DNA of 64,000 nt from positions 248,001 through 312,000 of the forward strand of contig PPXM03000012.1 in NCBI GenBank assembly GCA_003707065.3, in the 5' to 3' direction. Below are positions 11,701 through 22,156 of the stretch, piece after piece; positions within the stretch are counted from its first letter, which is position 1; every line of letters begins with the position of its first letter. The position numbers and the translations under genes were made by a program. Source of the DNA: Trigonopsis variabilis (taxonomy: Eukaryota > Ascomycota > Trigonopsidomycetes > Trigonopsidales > Trigonopsidaceae). Below the pieces are notes generated by a model, which saw only the letters and a program-made list of their open reading frames with translations, ran no database searches and had not been told where the DNA came from.

Positions 11701-13553
11701 TCCATATCCCGCATGATCCTTCTGTATCAGAAAGTCTGAATGAGGCGGAAAGCTATCCCAAGGAAACAAGCGAGTATGGCAGTATTATATCGCGTGATGA
11801 CGATGACGGTAGTTCAGAGGAGGACTGGAGCAGCGAGAATGATGACGAAGACTTAGCTGATGAACAAAATGACGACAATGAAGCAATTCGATATGAGTAT
11901 AGGAACGACGAGCCAGATGCGGATAACAATGACCAACCTGCTGAAGACGATGGAGATGCCGCTGCGATTGTGGACTCCACTAAAGAAGTTGATACTTCTG
12001 TTTCTGACCGCGGAAACGCTAAGGCCAGTGAACCAACTGCTGAAAATCGGCGGGTCAGACTCCCCGCTGAACCATCCTATGCGTATCTCGGCTCCTATTT
12101 GAATGGTGACATCCAGTTCAGCTATGACAAGATTTCTGGATTTGTATACGACCAGAATGCCGATCAAGATCTCTTGGAGAAGGAGGCGAAGCACAGCAGT
12201 GTCTCGCCCAAGTTCAGTGACAAGTTTTTTCAGTCTTCCAAGACTCTCTACCTTCGAGAGGAATCATATGGCTATTTGGCTCCTTTAATTGATGCCGACT
12301 CAGAATCTGATGTCTTTTACTCGGCCAATACGACTCCTGAGCATGTCGACGATGGACAGTTTCAGGGCGCTCTTCCTAGTGAGCTGCTGGCAGATTTGAA
12401 TGAGAAAGACACTGTGGATGACAAGTATGAAGAAGCGGATTTGCACAAGAATGATGAGGAAAAGGATGAAAAGGATGCTGACCAGGAATCTACTTATTCC
12501 TTTGGTTCTTCCCGGAAACTTTCCACCATACCTTCTCAGCATCGTCTCTCTTTGAGGATGTTATCGCACGAATCGTCATTTTTTGATTCGATATCCGAGG
12601 ATCCTGAGATGAAGCATTTACTAGAAGAAAAGAAAGAAAAGCCCAGCGTGAAAGAAGAGAGTGAAGAGACAGAGAGACCCATAACGTCCAAGACCGAAAG
12701 CTGGACGACATTGGGATCCAGTAATATTATTGCCACTCATCAAGGACCGCGGCTACTGTCTAGTGAAGCTTTGCCACAGGCTTCGGCTCTTTCATCCTTG
12801 GCTGATTTGTCTAAAGTCTCTGCTCTTTTCCAAGGTCCCACAAATACTGTCACTGAAGAAGTCAGCACTGCACCTGAGCCTAAGCAAGCTCCCTCGGCTT
12901 CCACTCAGTCTTATAGCGGCGCGAGCGCGATAAACAATCTGACCACCAGCATGCTGCTGGACGCTGAGAATCTCAACAAACGGCCGCGCAGAACAAAGAT
13001 GCTTCCCCCAACTCAGGCTGACGTCCGGCCCTTATCTGTTGCTGAGAGCTACGCTACAGCTACTGAGGATAACAAGGTTGAAAAGACGGCTTCTGCCAGA
13101 CTGTCGCGGTTCCTTGACGGAGAGGACAGTGATCGGTCATCTGTGGAAGAAGAAGAGCAGCAGAGCCCTATTCAATCAGAGAATGTTACACACTTTAGAG
13201 ACACTTCAGTAGCAAGTCGTGAGGATACAAAGACTACGGAATCTGTTTCTGGGGCAAATGGCCCAAGGTCAATGCTAATTGATGGTCCAGCGACGGCCAA
13301 CAAGCCTGCAGCCGTGCCGAAGGCAGGTAACTGGGGAGTGAAACCAAAAGAAAGCGTGCGGATTGTGTCCAAAGACAGTGAGGTGATCGTGCCAAAGGCG
13401 GGAGGCCGTGATTCTACCCGGGTGAGTAAAATCTTATATCCCTCTCAAGGAGAAGCCGTGGTATACACAAAACGAAACTCGAATCCTGGAACAAAGACCA
13501 AAAAGAAGAGCATATGGAAGAAGATCAGCACCCTGTTTTCAAACAAGAGGTGA
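8785..13553 (+). CDS. BUD3: Bud3, septin-associated Cdc42 guanine-nucleotide exchange factor
   Basis: Three exons: 8785-10680, 10717-10906 and 10939-13553, with introns of 36 and 32 nt, giving about 1566 residues, close to S. cerevisiae Bud3 in length. The N-terminal two fifths is folded; residues about 260-460 form a Dbl-homology-like helical domain (VDVQSNYTRALLDLLKDVI, YGSFQILKAAAVTVPYFYKA), followed by a PH-like region (ILVIFNDFIVILRDK). The last 850 residues are low complexity and very rich in Ser, Glu and Asp, ending in a basic cluster TKTKKKSIWKKISTLFSNKR. In budding yeast and filamentous fungi Bud3 marks the bud neck or septum and activates Cdc42 or Rho4. A GTGAGT in frame near 13422 could be a further small intron but reading through is also open. 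The first in-frame ATG is used. Confidence 0.85.
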
Positions 13554-14026
13554 ATGTTTATTTATGGGCATTGTTTGTATAGTATGTTTAGGTTAATATC
13601 ATAAGTTATAAACGACTGAAACATTAAAACATCCGCCTGCAGACTTTTAGCAGAAATGCAACAAACCAATTAAGGAATACCGCAATACCGCACGCCAAAG
13701 GCGACGTAATGAAACCACCAGCGTCATGCCAGGAAGAGTAGCGGCGGATGTAACGGATCAATGGAGAAAATCGTATGGATCTTTGCCAATAACAAGCTCT
13801 CGCTTCATAAGCCAGAGAGATAGAGTAATTTGTCATTTGCATGCGATTCTCTGCCTCCACACGCCATCATTCCGTACGGTACAAGCTCTTTCAGTTTGAG
13901 TTAGAATTTGATGCCGTTATGATCGAGCGTGGTTGGCATGCCAACTAATGACCAAAACATTTCGATGAAATCACCTTTGGTCCTCAGAAATTCCTGACAT
14001 CTTCCTCAACACCCTTGTTTATTATC
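13554..14026. other. Intergenic between BUD3 and SVF1
   Basis: About 470 bp holding the BUD3 3' end and the SVF1 promoter. Short open frames on the minus strand show no family resemblance. No repeat or RNA gene is seen. Confidence 0.45.
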
Positions 14027-15331
14027 ATGCTCAAGTGGGTACAATCTGGGTACGTCGTATTATTTGCTCTGCCTACTTTTAATAGTGGGCGGAAGATATT
14101 GTGAATCTTGCTAACGCGTGGCTTGATATCTCCAAGCCAGTAGTGGCCTTTGGAGAATGGATCTTTATCCTGTTAAAGAATTTCTGCTATTGCTGGAACT
14201 GCCGAGCCAGAATATGGGCCTGAAGCTCTTCATCCGGTCACGGATACGGTCAAGGACTCTAATCCCTACTCGCCATTAGATAGTCATGATCTCGAATGGA
14301 GAAACCCTCCTTTTACAAACGTGGAGACCCAGACGTTTTATTTAACGACTGACTCGGGACACTTGCTGACTGTGCAACTCATCCATTCTAATGTCGCGTG
14401 AGTATAAGAGTGACGCGGTTGCTGACGTGCTAGTGGGCTCCATACTACGGCTCAATTTACTTGCAGAGTCTATCACCCCGAAAAGACTGACGACTGCATT
14501 TGGACGTCGACTAACCTCGGAAATTTTGAGATCAAAGATCTTACAAACTGCGCCAGTGATGATTTCTCCATCACTCTTAACGAAAGCGGCGACGAGTATA
14601 CCTTTTCCTCCCATGTAAATACTGATACGATTTTGGATATTAAGGTAAAACGAATTGCGCCTGGGTTCAAGGTTGGCAAGGACGGCACTACATATTATGG
14701 AACCGACATAAACGAGCCCTGGGGCTCGATGCGCCATGTGTTCTGGCCTCGCTGCTCTGTGACTGGACAGATCAGCGTCAGAGGCCATGATATCCCGCTT
14801 TCGGGAATCTGCATGTACGTCATGGCCATCCAAGGAATGAAACCCCACCACGCTGCGTCTCGGTGGAACTTTGCAAACTTCCAGGGACCCACGACTTCGG
14901 CCATCATGATGGAGTTCACAACCCCTCCTTCGTACGGGAGCCGGCTCGTCACCGTTGGGGGAGTGGCCAAAGAAGATAAGATCTTGGCTGCAACGATAGA
15001 CAACTCAGTCGACCACGCCGAAGTGGAGGTCGATGAAGAGACTGGGTGGAACGCGCCTAAACGAATTGTCTTCAAATGGTCTGGGCCGGCTCCTGACGAC
15101 ACCGACAAGAAGGTCACTGCTGAAATAGACGCGAAAATGGATGCTATCGTCCAGCGAGTCGACGTTTTGTACGAGATCCCCATGTTCATCAAGAGTCTCA
15201 TCTCGGGGGTTGTCGGCACAAAGCCATACGTCTATCAGTACTGCAACCCTGCTGTCATCAAGGTCACTGACGGCGATGACACCTACGAGGAGAAAGGCAT
15301 TCTCTTTAACGAGGCAACCTTCATCTCTTAG
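14027..15331 (+). CDS. SVF1: Svf1, survival factor / ceramide-binding lipocalin-like protein
   Basis: Three exons: 14027-14049 (only 23 nt), 14179-14397 and 14467-15331, with introns of 129 and 69 nt, giving 368 residues. Splicing produces MLKWVQSGISAIAGTAEPEY, nearly the canonical Svf1 N-terminus, an amphipathic membrane-binding helix. Two lipocalin-like halves follow; HVFWPRCSVTGQISVRGHDI and GMKPHHAASRWNFANFQG are conserved family blocks. In S. cerevisiae Svf1 protects against oxidative and cold stress and shuttles ceramide from ER to Golgi at the cytosolic membrane face. The tiny first exon is supported by the exact family match. These introns are longer than most in the window. Confidence 0.93.
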
Positions 15332-15506
15332 ACAAATCTTCTCCTGTCATGACAATTTACGGCCTGCATGTTCTATTCCTGTCTACTCAAGTCTTCTATA
15401 TCATATGATGTACTAATAGCTTCATTTAAGCCACCTTACAAGTCGTAATCACCAAATACCACTGTAAAAAAGAAAACTTTTTTACCCGATCATAAAAGCT
15501 CATTCT

Positions 15507-17670
15507 TTACAGCTCATCGTGATCAGGGTCTTCGTACTCGTCGTCGTCGTCCTCATAATTGGAATCCTCACCATAAAGTCTAGAAGTAATGGGATACGCA
15601 ACATTGGACAGCTTCTCCTTCTGCTCCTCAAAGTCTTCAATCGAAGCAGTGGAGGCATTATCGTCAAGCCATTCTTGGGCCTCTTTGACGGCGTCCGAAA
15701 GAGCCTCTTTATCCTCGTCATCAAGTTTGCCACCAAGACCAGCTTCATCATAAATTTGATTGCTCAACGAGGTAACATAGTTTTCAAAACCATTTCGGGC
15801 TTCAATCTTCTTTCTAATCTCATTATCCTCGGAAGCAAATTGCTCTGCCTCTTGGACCATTCGTTCGATATCCTCAGCAGACAAGCGGCCTTTCTCATTT
15901 GTAATAGTGATTGATTCGGTAGAACCGGTGCCCTTATCCTTTGCAGTGACCTTCAAGATGCCATTAGCATCCAAGTCAAAGGTAACTTCAATTTGAGGAA
16001 CACCACGAGGAGCAGGGGGAATGCCAGTCAGTTCAAATTTTCCGAGGAAGTGGTTGTCTTTGCACATGGCACGTTCACCTTCATAAACCTGGATTAATAC
16101 TGTAGGCTGATTATCAACCGCAGTTGTGAAGATCTGAGACTTTCGGGTAGGAATGGCGGTGTTTCGTGAAATAAGAGTAGTCATGACACCGCCTTTGGTC
16201 TCAATACCAAGAGTGAGAGAGTTGACGTCTAACAAGACAATGTCTTCAGTTCCTTCCTCACCAGACAAGATACCAGCTTGAACGGCAGCACCATAGGCAA
16301 CAGCTTCATCGGGATTGATACCCTTGGAAGCGCGTTTACCATCAAAGAAATCTTCAAGAAGGGCCTGGACCTTGGGAATACGAGTAGAACCGCCAACGAG
16401 AACAATGTCGTCGATCTCAGACTTCTTAACGTCAGCATCTTTCAAAACTTGCTCCACAGGTTTAAGGGTAGACTTGAAGAGATCATTGTTCAACTCCTCA
16501 AACTTGGCTCGGGTAAGAGTTTCAGAAAAGTCAATGCCATCAAAGAAAGATTCGACCTCGATTCGAGTAGATAATTGAGACGACAAAATTCGCTTTGCCT
16601 TCTCAGCCTCCCGCTTGAGTTTGCCGATAGTCTTCTTGTTGGTTCTGATATCAACGCCATGTTTCTTGTTGAACTGCTTGGTAAAGTAGTCGATGATCCT
16701 TTGATCGAAGTCCTCGCCACCAAGGTGAGTGTTGCCACTGGTTGCCAATACTTCGAAAACTCCGGATTCAATAGAAAGTAAAGACACATCGAAAGTACCA
16801 CCACCCAAATCATAAACGATGATCTTGCTTTCGTCCTTCTTATCAAGGCCGTAAGCGATGGCAGCTGCAGTAGGTTCGTTGACGATTCTGAGAACGTTCA
16901 GACCAGCGATCGTACCGGCATCCTTGGTAGCTTGACGTTGGGCGTCATTGAAATAGGCAGGGACGGTAACAACGGCGTGGGTGACCTTCTTTCCAAGATA
17001 ACTTTCAGCGATCTCCTTCATCTTTTGGAGAATCATACCCGAGATTTCTTCAGGAGTGAAGACTCTGTCTTTGCCCTGATATTCAACCTCGACAGCAGGC
17101 TTTCCGTCTTTCTTGATGACCTTGTAGGGAAGATTCTTGATATCCTTCTGTAGACTCTTGTCGCTCCATGATCGACCGATAAGACGCTTAATGTCGAAGA
17201 TAGTGTTTGTCGGGTTGGAGGCAGCTTGATTCTTAGCAGCGTCTCCAATCAATCGTTCCTCATCAGTGAAGGCCACGTAAGATGCGGTGATTCGATTTCC
17301 TTGGTCGTTTGCAAGGATTTCAACGCCACCATTCTTCATCACACCAACACACGAATAGGTTGTACCAAGATCAATACCAATAACTGCGAGACGTTAGTAG
17401 TTGCACATCAACCCGAGATGACGAGATCCAGAATCATCTTGATCAGCATGCAATAGATATTTTATGTGCATATCACCGGCCTAAGCTTCGAAAGAATAAT
17501 CAAGGAAAGATGCATAATGGGCTGATCAAGCTGATCGGATCCGGATCAACCTTACCTGTTCCGTAGTTCTCGACATCGTCGGCGTTCACAAATGACGACG
17601 AGGATGGAAGAAAAACACATGCTAGCGACAGTAACAAAACTGTCCAAGGAGTGAGAAATCGTTTCCACAT
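15507..17670 (-). CDS. KAR2: ER Hsp70 chaperone BiP/Kar2
   Basis: Two exons on the minus strand, 17670-17556 and 17383-15507, with one 172-nt intron, giving 663 residues. The N-terminus is a signal peptide ([20 protein letters not shown]...) cleaved before a short acidic stretch, then [15 protein letters not shown]. The ATPase signatures [19 protein letters not shown] and [13 protein letters not shown] are intact, the substrate domain is complete, and the protein ends HDEL, the ER retrieval signal. BiP drives translocation into the ER, folds secretory proteins and senses unfolded protein through Ire1. The TATA box and two CACGTG sites in front of the gene are listed separately. No defects seen. 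Confidence 0.98.
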
Positions 17671-17726
17671 AATGGATTATTATGATCCAGAAATGTCTAT
17701 TACAAGTTAAGGGGGGAGCGGATCCC

Positions 17727-17733
17727 CTTTATA
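17727..17733 (-). promoter_or_regulatory. TATA box of KAR2
   Basis: TATAAAG on the minus strand, about 57-63 bp upstream of the KAR2 start codon. Position and sequence fit a core promoter of a strongly induced gene. Confidence 0.55.
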
Positions 17734-17768
17734 GTTGCTCTGCGGCTTGGTCGCCACGCCCGTTGAGT

Positions 17769-17824
17769 CACGTGGCCAGAGGTAGAATGCCATGGAAGAT
17801 GTGCATAATTAAAAGTGACACGTG
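17769..17824. promoter_or_regulatory. Two CACGTG sites in the KAR2 promoter
   Basis: CACGTG occurs at 17769-17774 (in the near-palindrome GGCCACGTGAC read on the minus strand) and again at 17819-17824, exactly 50 bp apart. bZIP (Hac1-like) or bHLH (Cbf1-like) proteins bind such cores. A role in the unfolded-protein response is inference only. Confidence 0.4.
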
Positions 17825-18174
17825 CGAGAAGCATAATTTCGCACACTGAAACAAACTTCTTCTTTGAGAAGAACTACTGCTTTTACTTTTGTCCTTGATT
17901 TGTTCGGTTATATGTCTTCAAGCGGTCTCTCAAAACAGCCACTGGCAAGATCCCAAGGGGTAAACTCGCGAGCTTCAATGATATTAACTAAGAAATCTCA
18001 TGCAAAATCCATTAGTATCGCACACTAATCGTAACCAACAAACGCTTTTTTTTCCCAGCGACCCAATTAGGAACACGTTTCAAACTCCACAACCCGCTCG
18101 ATGCTCTGCGCCTAAACACTCTATGTAAACAAAAACAGTCAGGTCGTAAAAAAACACAATGAAAGAACGATAGT

Positions 18175-19392
18175 TCAATCACTGGAAGGTACAGCCTTTT
18201 TTAGCCGCTCATTATAAAGATCCAGCAAATGTTTAGACTGGGTGAGCTCACTTTGTTGCGTCTTTATTAAATGCTCGAGCTTGGCTTTCTTCGCAGCAAT
18301 ATACTCTCTCATTGTAGTCGATTGTTCAAGGTCGTCCAAATCATCCACCAACATTCGCTTTAACGTCACTTCACTTTCAGTATCGTCCACCACTTTATTG
18401 TCTTCCTCATCTTTTGGAACCTGGGGGTTCAATAGTAGGTCCATAGTTATACCACTCATTCTTGGACTAACGGTCGACCTTTTTTCTCCTTTTACCGGTG
18501 ATTTCGGAGATTCAGAGTCTCCATCATCTTGAGGGCCCTTTGTGTCGAAGCTCCTTGCCACGGGCGTAGGAGAAAGAGAAGGAGGAGTGTTTCTAGTTGA
18601 TAGTGGTTCGACGCTGGCGGATCCAGAAATTGTACCTTGAGGAGTTGCCGGTAGAGTAGGCTTGGGTGAACTTTCCTCCTTTGGACCATCTATACTTTTT
18701 GAAGACGGGAGAGGACTGTTGAAGTATGTACTCTGGGAGTTAGTTGCAAAGCTGCTAGTAAGGTCGATCGCAGGAGGCGCATCGACTCTTGAATACGATC
18801 GTGGCGGCGACTCTTGCGTGAGGCCAGATTCAGTGGTCCGACTATCAAATATTGGGTAGGTGCGCTTCCGTCGCTTGATAACACCCTTTTTCATACCGAC
18901 TGGTCGATGAGTACCATGAAGTTTGAAGTATAGACCACACGCATTGCAGATATTATGACCTTCATCATCTCTTCGCCATAACGGAGTGACTGTGGTCCCG
19001 CAATTCTGACACGATAAAACTGGAACCTTTGAGGAATCTTCTTCAACAACCGCTTTTGATAGCCGGTTATTGTAAGCAGGACAGCCATTGCAGCAAGCCG
19101 ATCCGCCAGTTCCATTACAGTGCCCATCTCCAGGGCAGGTTCCTGGCGTCGCCGTCAGCGCGGGAATACTCGTTTGTTGCCTGTCTTCTGAACTAGGAGT
19201 TGGATTCGTTCTCGGGCGCCGAGATTTGATCGGCCGGTCTGTGTGTCTCGCTTTTAAATAAAGGCCGCACGCATTGCATATCGTCCTCCCATCGGGGGCT
19301 CTTCTCCAAAGCGGCGTCCTTGTTGTGCCACAATTAGCGCAAGTCTGCCCTGAGAAAGCAGTTTGGTTCGACTTCTCAGGTTCTGTCGGCAT
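18175..19392 (-). CDS. GATA transcription factor with two zinc fingers, iron-responsive repressor type (Fep1/SreA/Urbs1)
   Basis: Single exon, 405 residues from the ATG at 19392. Finger 1 uses C18, C21, C39 and C42 (TPLWRRAPDGRTICNACGLY); finger 2 uses C128, C131, C149 and C152 (TPLWRRDDEGHNICNACGLY). Between them lies the cysteine-rich block with C86-x5-C92-x8-C101-x2-C104 (CPGDGHCNGTGG...CNGCPAY), which in Fep1, SreA and Urbs1 binds iron or an Fe-S cluster and makes DNA binding iron dependent. After finger 2 is a basic stretch KKGVIKRRKR; the C-terminus (from about residue 365) is a predicted coiled coil. The family represses siderophore and reductive iron-uptake genes when iron is plentiful by binding GATA sites. 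No iron-uptake gene is nearby. Assignment to the subfamily rests on the inter-finger cysteines. Confidence 0.92.
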   Translation of the reverse strand: MPTEPEKSNQTAFSGQTCANCGTTRTPLWRRAPDGRTICNACGLYLKARHTDRPIKSRRPRTNPTPSSEDRQQTSIPALTATPGTCPGDGHCNGTGGSACCNGCPAYNNRLSKAVVEEDSSKVPVLSCQNCGTTVTPLWRRDDEGHNICNACGLYFKLHGTHRPVGMKKGVIKRRKRTYPIFDSRTTESGLTQESPPRSYSRVDAPPAIDLTSSFATNSQSTYFNSPLPSSKSIDGPKEESSPKPTLPATPQGTISGSASVEPLSTRNTPPSLSPTPVARSFDTKGPQDDGDSESPKSPVKGEKRSTVSPRMSGITMDLLLNPQVPKDEEDNKVVDDTESEVTLKRMLVDDLDDLEQSTTMREYIAAKKAKLEHLIKTQQSELTQSKHLLDLYNERLKKAVPSSD

Positions 19393-19710
19393 GCCTGCCC
19401 GCAAAGTGGTGAAGCTCGATGTTGTAAGGTGTCTTAGTAAAACATGTAACGTGATTGGTCAGGCCACAGGTGCGCTACTGAGGCGCGATACTGACTTGCC
19501 GCCCTCAGGTGTGCAACATCGAGAAAGGTAAAGCGATAGCTTGTATTTAGTATTAAAGCATGTTATTCTATATAGGCGTAAGCCTTCTGAATCGGAATAT
19601 GCTACTTTTAATTACAAGATCTTGAAAAAGCCTGTCTGAAAACTATGCTGGACAAGACATTTGGCCTGGTCCCTTTTTAAGTAAACGCCAACATAACTGC
19701 GTTTCATAAC
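19393..19710. other. Intergenic, GATA-factor promoter
   Basis: About 320 bp between the GATA-factor start and the LYC1 stop. No recognised element apart from short A/T runs. Confidence 0.4.
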
Positions 19711-20801
19711 TTAAAACCATGCGTACTTACCGTTCAGCTCCCAGTAAACGTCATCTTTAGCGCGGATCATGGCGTTTGAGCTCTGCTTCTCCACACACTT
19801 GCAATCCGGCAGTCGTTCGATTTCCTTAATCATCCACTGCGGACAAGCTTCGTTCCATATAACCAGTTTGCTGAGGTTCCAGAATCGGGCCTCTTGTTTA
19901 GCCGCTCGGAGCAGAACTTTCATTTCTGTCTTGTCATGATCTTGGGGGGTGTAGGAGAGATATGGCAGCTCTTCGTCAAGTCGTAAAACATTCAGGGTAT
20001 CATGATCAAAATCATGCATCCAGATGATCCATTTGTTGGCAATCTGGGCTCCCCAGTTTTCAATATCAGGGCTGTCTGGTCTCAGCCGTTTGAGAACGAA
20101 CTGAGATCGAGCATGCAGCCATTCAAGGACCTCGTAAGAAGGTACAATCACCACTCTTGATATGCCATCTTTCGCAGTAGCTTGCTCTAAGTAGTCTCGT
20201 GTCGCCGAGACATCTTTCTCTGCTACACGTCTCAGTTCCTCGCCTTCTCCGACTATCTTCAACCCTTTCTCTTCATTTAGATCGGCTATTCCGTCGCTAG
20301 CACTAGAAATGATATATTCGTATTCATTGACTCCTTTGAATCCAAATTGCTCGTAAAATTGACGGCCGATTTCCGAATATAAAATGGTGAAATCTCCGTC
20401 TTTTTCGGTTTTATCCAGAAATTTCATCAATTCAGTCAGCATATACTTTGCATATCCCTTTTTTCGATAAGCTGGCGGCGTATACACACCTCCAATAGTG
20501 GTGCTTTGGACAACTTGAGTGAGAGCCTTATCCTGACCCTCAACGCGACGAGAATAAAATGCCGGTCGCTGGAAGGTTTCCAGTCCTGACACAATATTAT
20601 GAGTTGTTTTATCATATAACACCCAGTAATGCAGTCCCTTTTTCGATATCGGCTGAGATCCTGAGATCCTAGGTGTCTCTCCCTCTCGACGTATTCCTCA
20701 GTCGACAGCTTACTTTTCCAAGCTTCGCTGTTGGCCTCATGACATTTCCTTATTTCACTGTAGTCGGTCGTTTGGCGGAATTCCAGGTTTTCGAAACTCA
20801 T
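19711..20801 (-). CDS. LYC1: Lysine N6-acetyltransferase Lyc1, reading frame broken by an 8-bp duplication
   Basis: A GNAT-family protein of about 360 residues read in two frames. Codons from 20801 give MSFENLEFRQTTDYSEIRKC ... EEYVERERHLGSQ. The second frame starts at KKGLHYWVLYDKTTHN and runs to ELNGKYAWF at 19711. The break falls on a tandem copy of 8 bp (20653-20670); with a single copy the peptide would read HLGSQPISKKGLHYWVL, as expected for the family. YTPPAYRKKGYAKYMLTELM is the acetyl-CoA-binding motif. Lyc1 acetylates free lysine, the first step of the acetylated lysine-degradation route in yeasts such as Yarrowia. An intron with the poor donor GTCGAG (38 nt) could also restore frame, but it has no branch site and would delete conserved residues. 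A strain-specific null allele or an assembly error are the likelier options. Confidence 0.8.
20653..20670. repeat. 8-bp tandem duplication within LYC1
   Basis: The unit CTGAGATC (plus strand) is present two and a quarter times in a row. Because 8 is not a multiple of three it shifts the LYC1 frame. Confidence 0.85.
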
Positions 20802-21343
20802 CTCGACTCTCGCCAGATCTCTTATTATTCAGAGGTCTTCGGGGGCTCTTCGGGGGATCCGCTCAGAGCTGAAATACTTCCATCGGGCTCGGCACGTGAT
20901 CCCTCCCAGCGCCGTTTTGGTGTAGCTCTTACCCATTAACGGCAGAAGTAATGCCAGTTTGGGTGACTCCCATGACTCGTTGAGGGTCAAAACGTACCGG
21001 CATCTACTAATCATTCATTGGTAGTGTAATATTTGCAGAGCATTAGAGGCAATCAGTTGTGAGCGTGTTTAGAGATGAAGGGAATTCCTCTGAACTAAGC
21101 AAGGTGGATAAGATTGGCAGTTGAAAAGCTCTTGCGATCCCATCATGATAAACGTTAATTGATCTTCTCATGGATATCAAGTGTGAGAGTTTAGTTATAC
21201 GATCGCCGAGCCCAAGACTCGGTTGTGTCCATTTTTAACCTTTTAAACGTTATCCAATTTCCGTAACCAACAAATCCATTATGATCTCCTTTCCATAATG
21301 CCCAAAAAGAAAAAAAAAAGTCAATGAAGACGAAATCACGATA
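20802..21343. other. Intergenic, LYC1 promoter
   Basis: About 540 bp. It contains a small direct repeat, TCTTCGGGGG at 20836-20845 and again at 20847-20856, about 35-45 bp upstream of LYC1, which might be a binding-site pair. Nothing else is recognised. Confidence 0.4.
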
Positions 21344-22156
21344 TTAGAATAATAGATAGCGCGCTAACTTGTAGGCCACTAGGGCAGGTGCTCCATATAC
21401 TGTTATTCCAGAAGTGATTGTTTCAACAATTCTTAGCGTCTGATAAAGAAGCCAGCCGACGATTGTCAGTTCTGTAAATAGAATGACATTCTGGAAGGTC
21501 ACATTTTTTGACATGGTGGCTATGCTATCAAAAGGAGCCAAAATAATAGACACCAATTTGACATGCTTGGCCATTTCGACTAAACTAGACTTTATTCTCT
21601 TGTCGGACGATGCAGCGTATTCAGCTACCCGTTCATCAGTGGTCATACATTGCCCTTTGGGATAGCAAGTGTCGGAGATAGAAGAACGCCATACTTGCTT
21701 AATGACCGGCTGCTGAGATCGTCGGAGGAGTTTCCAAGGAATCAGTGATTTCGGTATTGCACTCAGTTCGTCGTTGGAAATATACTTTGGCCCAGCAAAT
21801 GAAGAATAATACGGCTGATTTCTTCTATCTGCCATGTTAATTTCATAATAAGGATCATAGAGATTATCATGGTATGATAGATCAACCGTAGAAGGGCGTG
21901 AATATGTATACACCGCAGGATTGTGCTGAGTAGAACGATCACAGAATTCCTTGGGCGTCGGATGGTCCACTTGCAATTGAGTTATTTCACTGATTGAATC
22001 GAACATGAATCCGTCATCATCGTCTGTCGATGATCGCCGGAGGATCTTGAACATCTCAGGCATCCTTCTTCCTGTGCTGTTTCTGCCCTTTTCACTCTGC
22101 GTCTTTTCTTGAAATCGCGCCCTCTGCTCATCGCGAAATCTTCGAAGTTTTTCCAT
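21344..22156 (-). CDS. Unrecognised protein with a hydrophobic C-terminal region
   Basis: Encodes 270 residues from the ATG at 22156. I do not recognise the family. The N-terminal half is charged, with an R/E/K-rich start (MEKLRRFRDEQRARFQEKTQ) and a Ser/Asp stretch; the middle is rich in Tyr, Pro and Asn. The C-terminal 60 residues hold two hydrophobic segments (NVILFTELTIVGWLLYQTL and ITSGITVYGAPALVAY) that could be membrane helices, ending KLARYLLF. An alternative 5' end is attractive: an ATG at 22226 starts 19 codons ending at a perfect GTAAGT donor (exon 22226-22170), which splices in frame to AG at 22124 (46-nt intron), giving 278 residues beginning MFEDDFSKRNYLNLSGESQ. That intron lacks a clear branch site. 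An ER or nuclear-envelope protein is possible but not shown. Confidence 0.6.
   Translation of the reverse strand: MEKLRRFRDEQRARFQEKTQSEKGRNSTGRRMPEMFKILRRSSTDDDDGFMFDSISEITQLQVDHPTPKEFCDRSTQHNPAVYTYSRPSTVDLSYHDNLYDPYYEINMADRRNQPYYSSFAGPKYISNDELSAIPKSLIPWKLLRRSQQPVIKQVWRSSISDTCYPKGQCMTTDERVAEYAASSDKRIKSSLVEMAKHVKLVSIILAPFDSIATMSKNVTFQNVILFTELTIVGWLLYQTLRIVETITSGITVYGAPALVAYKLARYLLF

Larger units (their letters stand above)
17671..18174. other. Intergenic, KAR2 promoter and GATA-factor 3' side
   Basis: About 500 bp upstream of KAR2. It holds the TATA box and paired CACGTG sites described separately; the rest, including a T/A-rich stretch near 18040-18060, holds nothing recognisable. Confidence 0.5.

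Noticed and set aside
17845-17880. Heat-shock element near CTTCTTCTTTGAGAAG upstream of KAR2
   Set aside because: The TTC and GAA blocks are five bases apart rather than the two required, so it does not match the nTTCnnGAAn rule.
19711-19740. Intron at GTAAGT near the end of LYC1
   Set aside because: Reading through gives ELNGKYAWF, which matches the expected C-terminus of Lyc1 proteins, and no downstream exon is visible.
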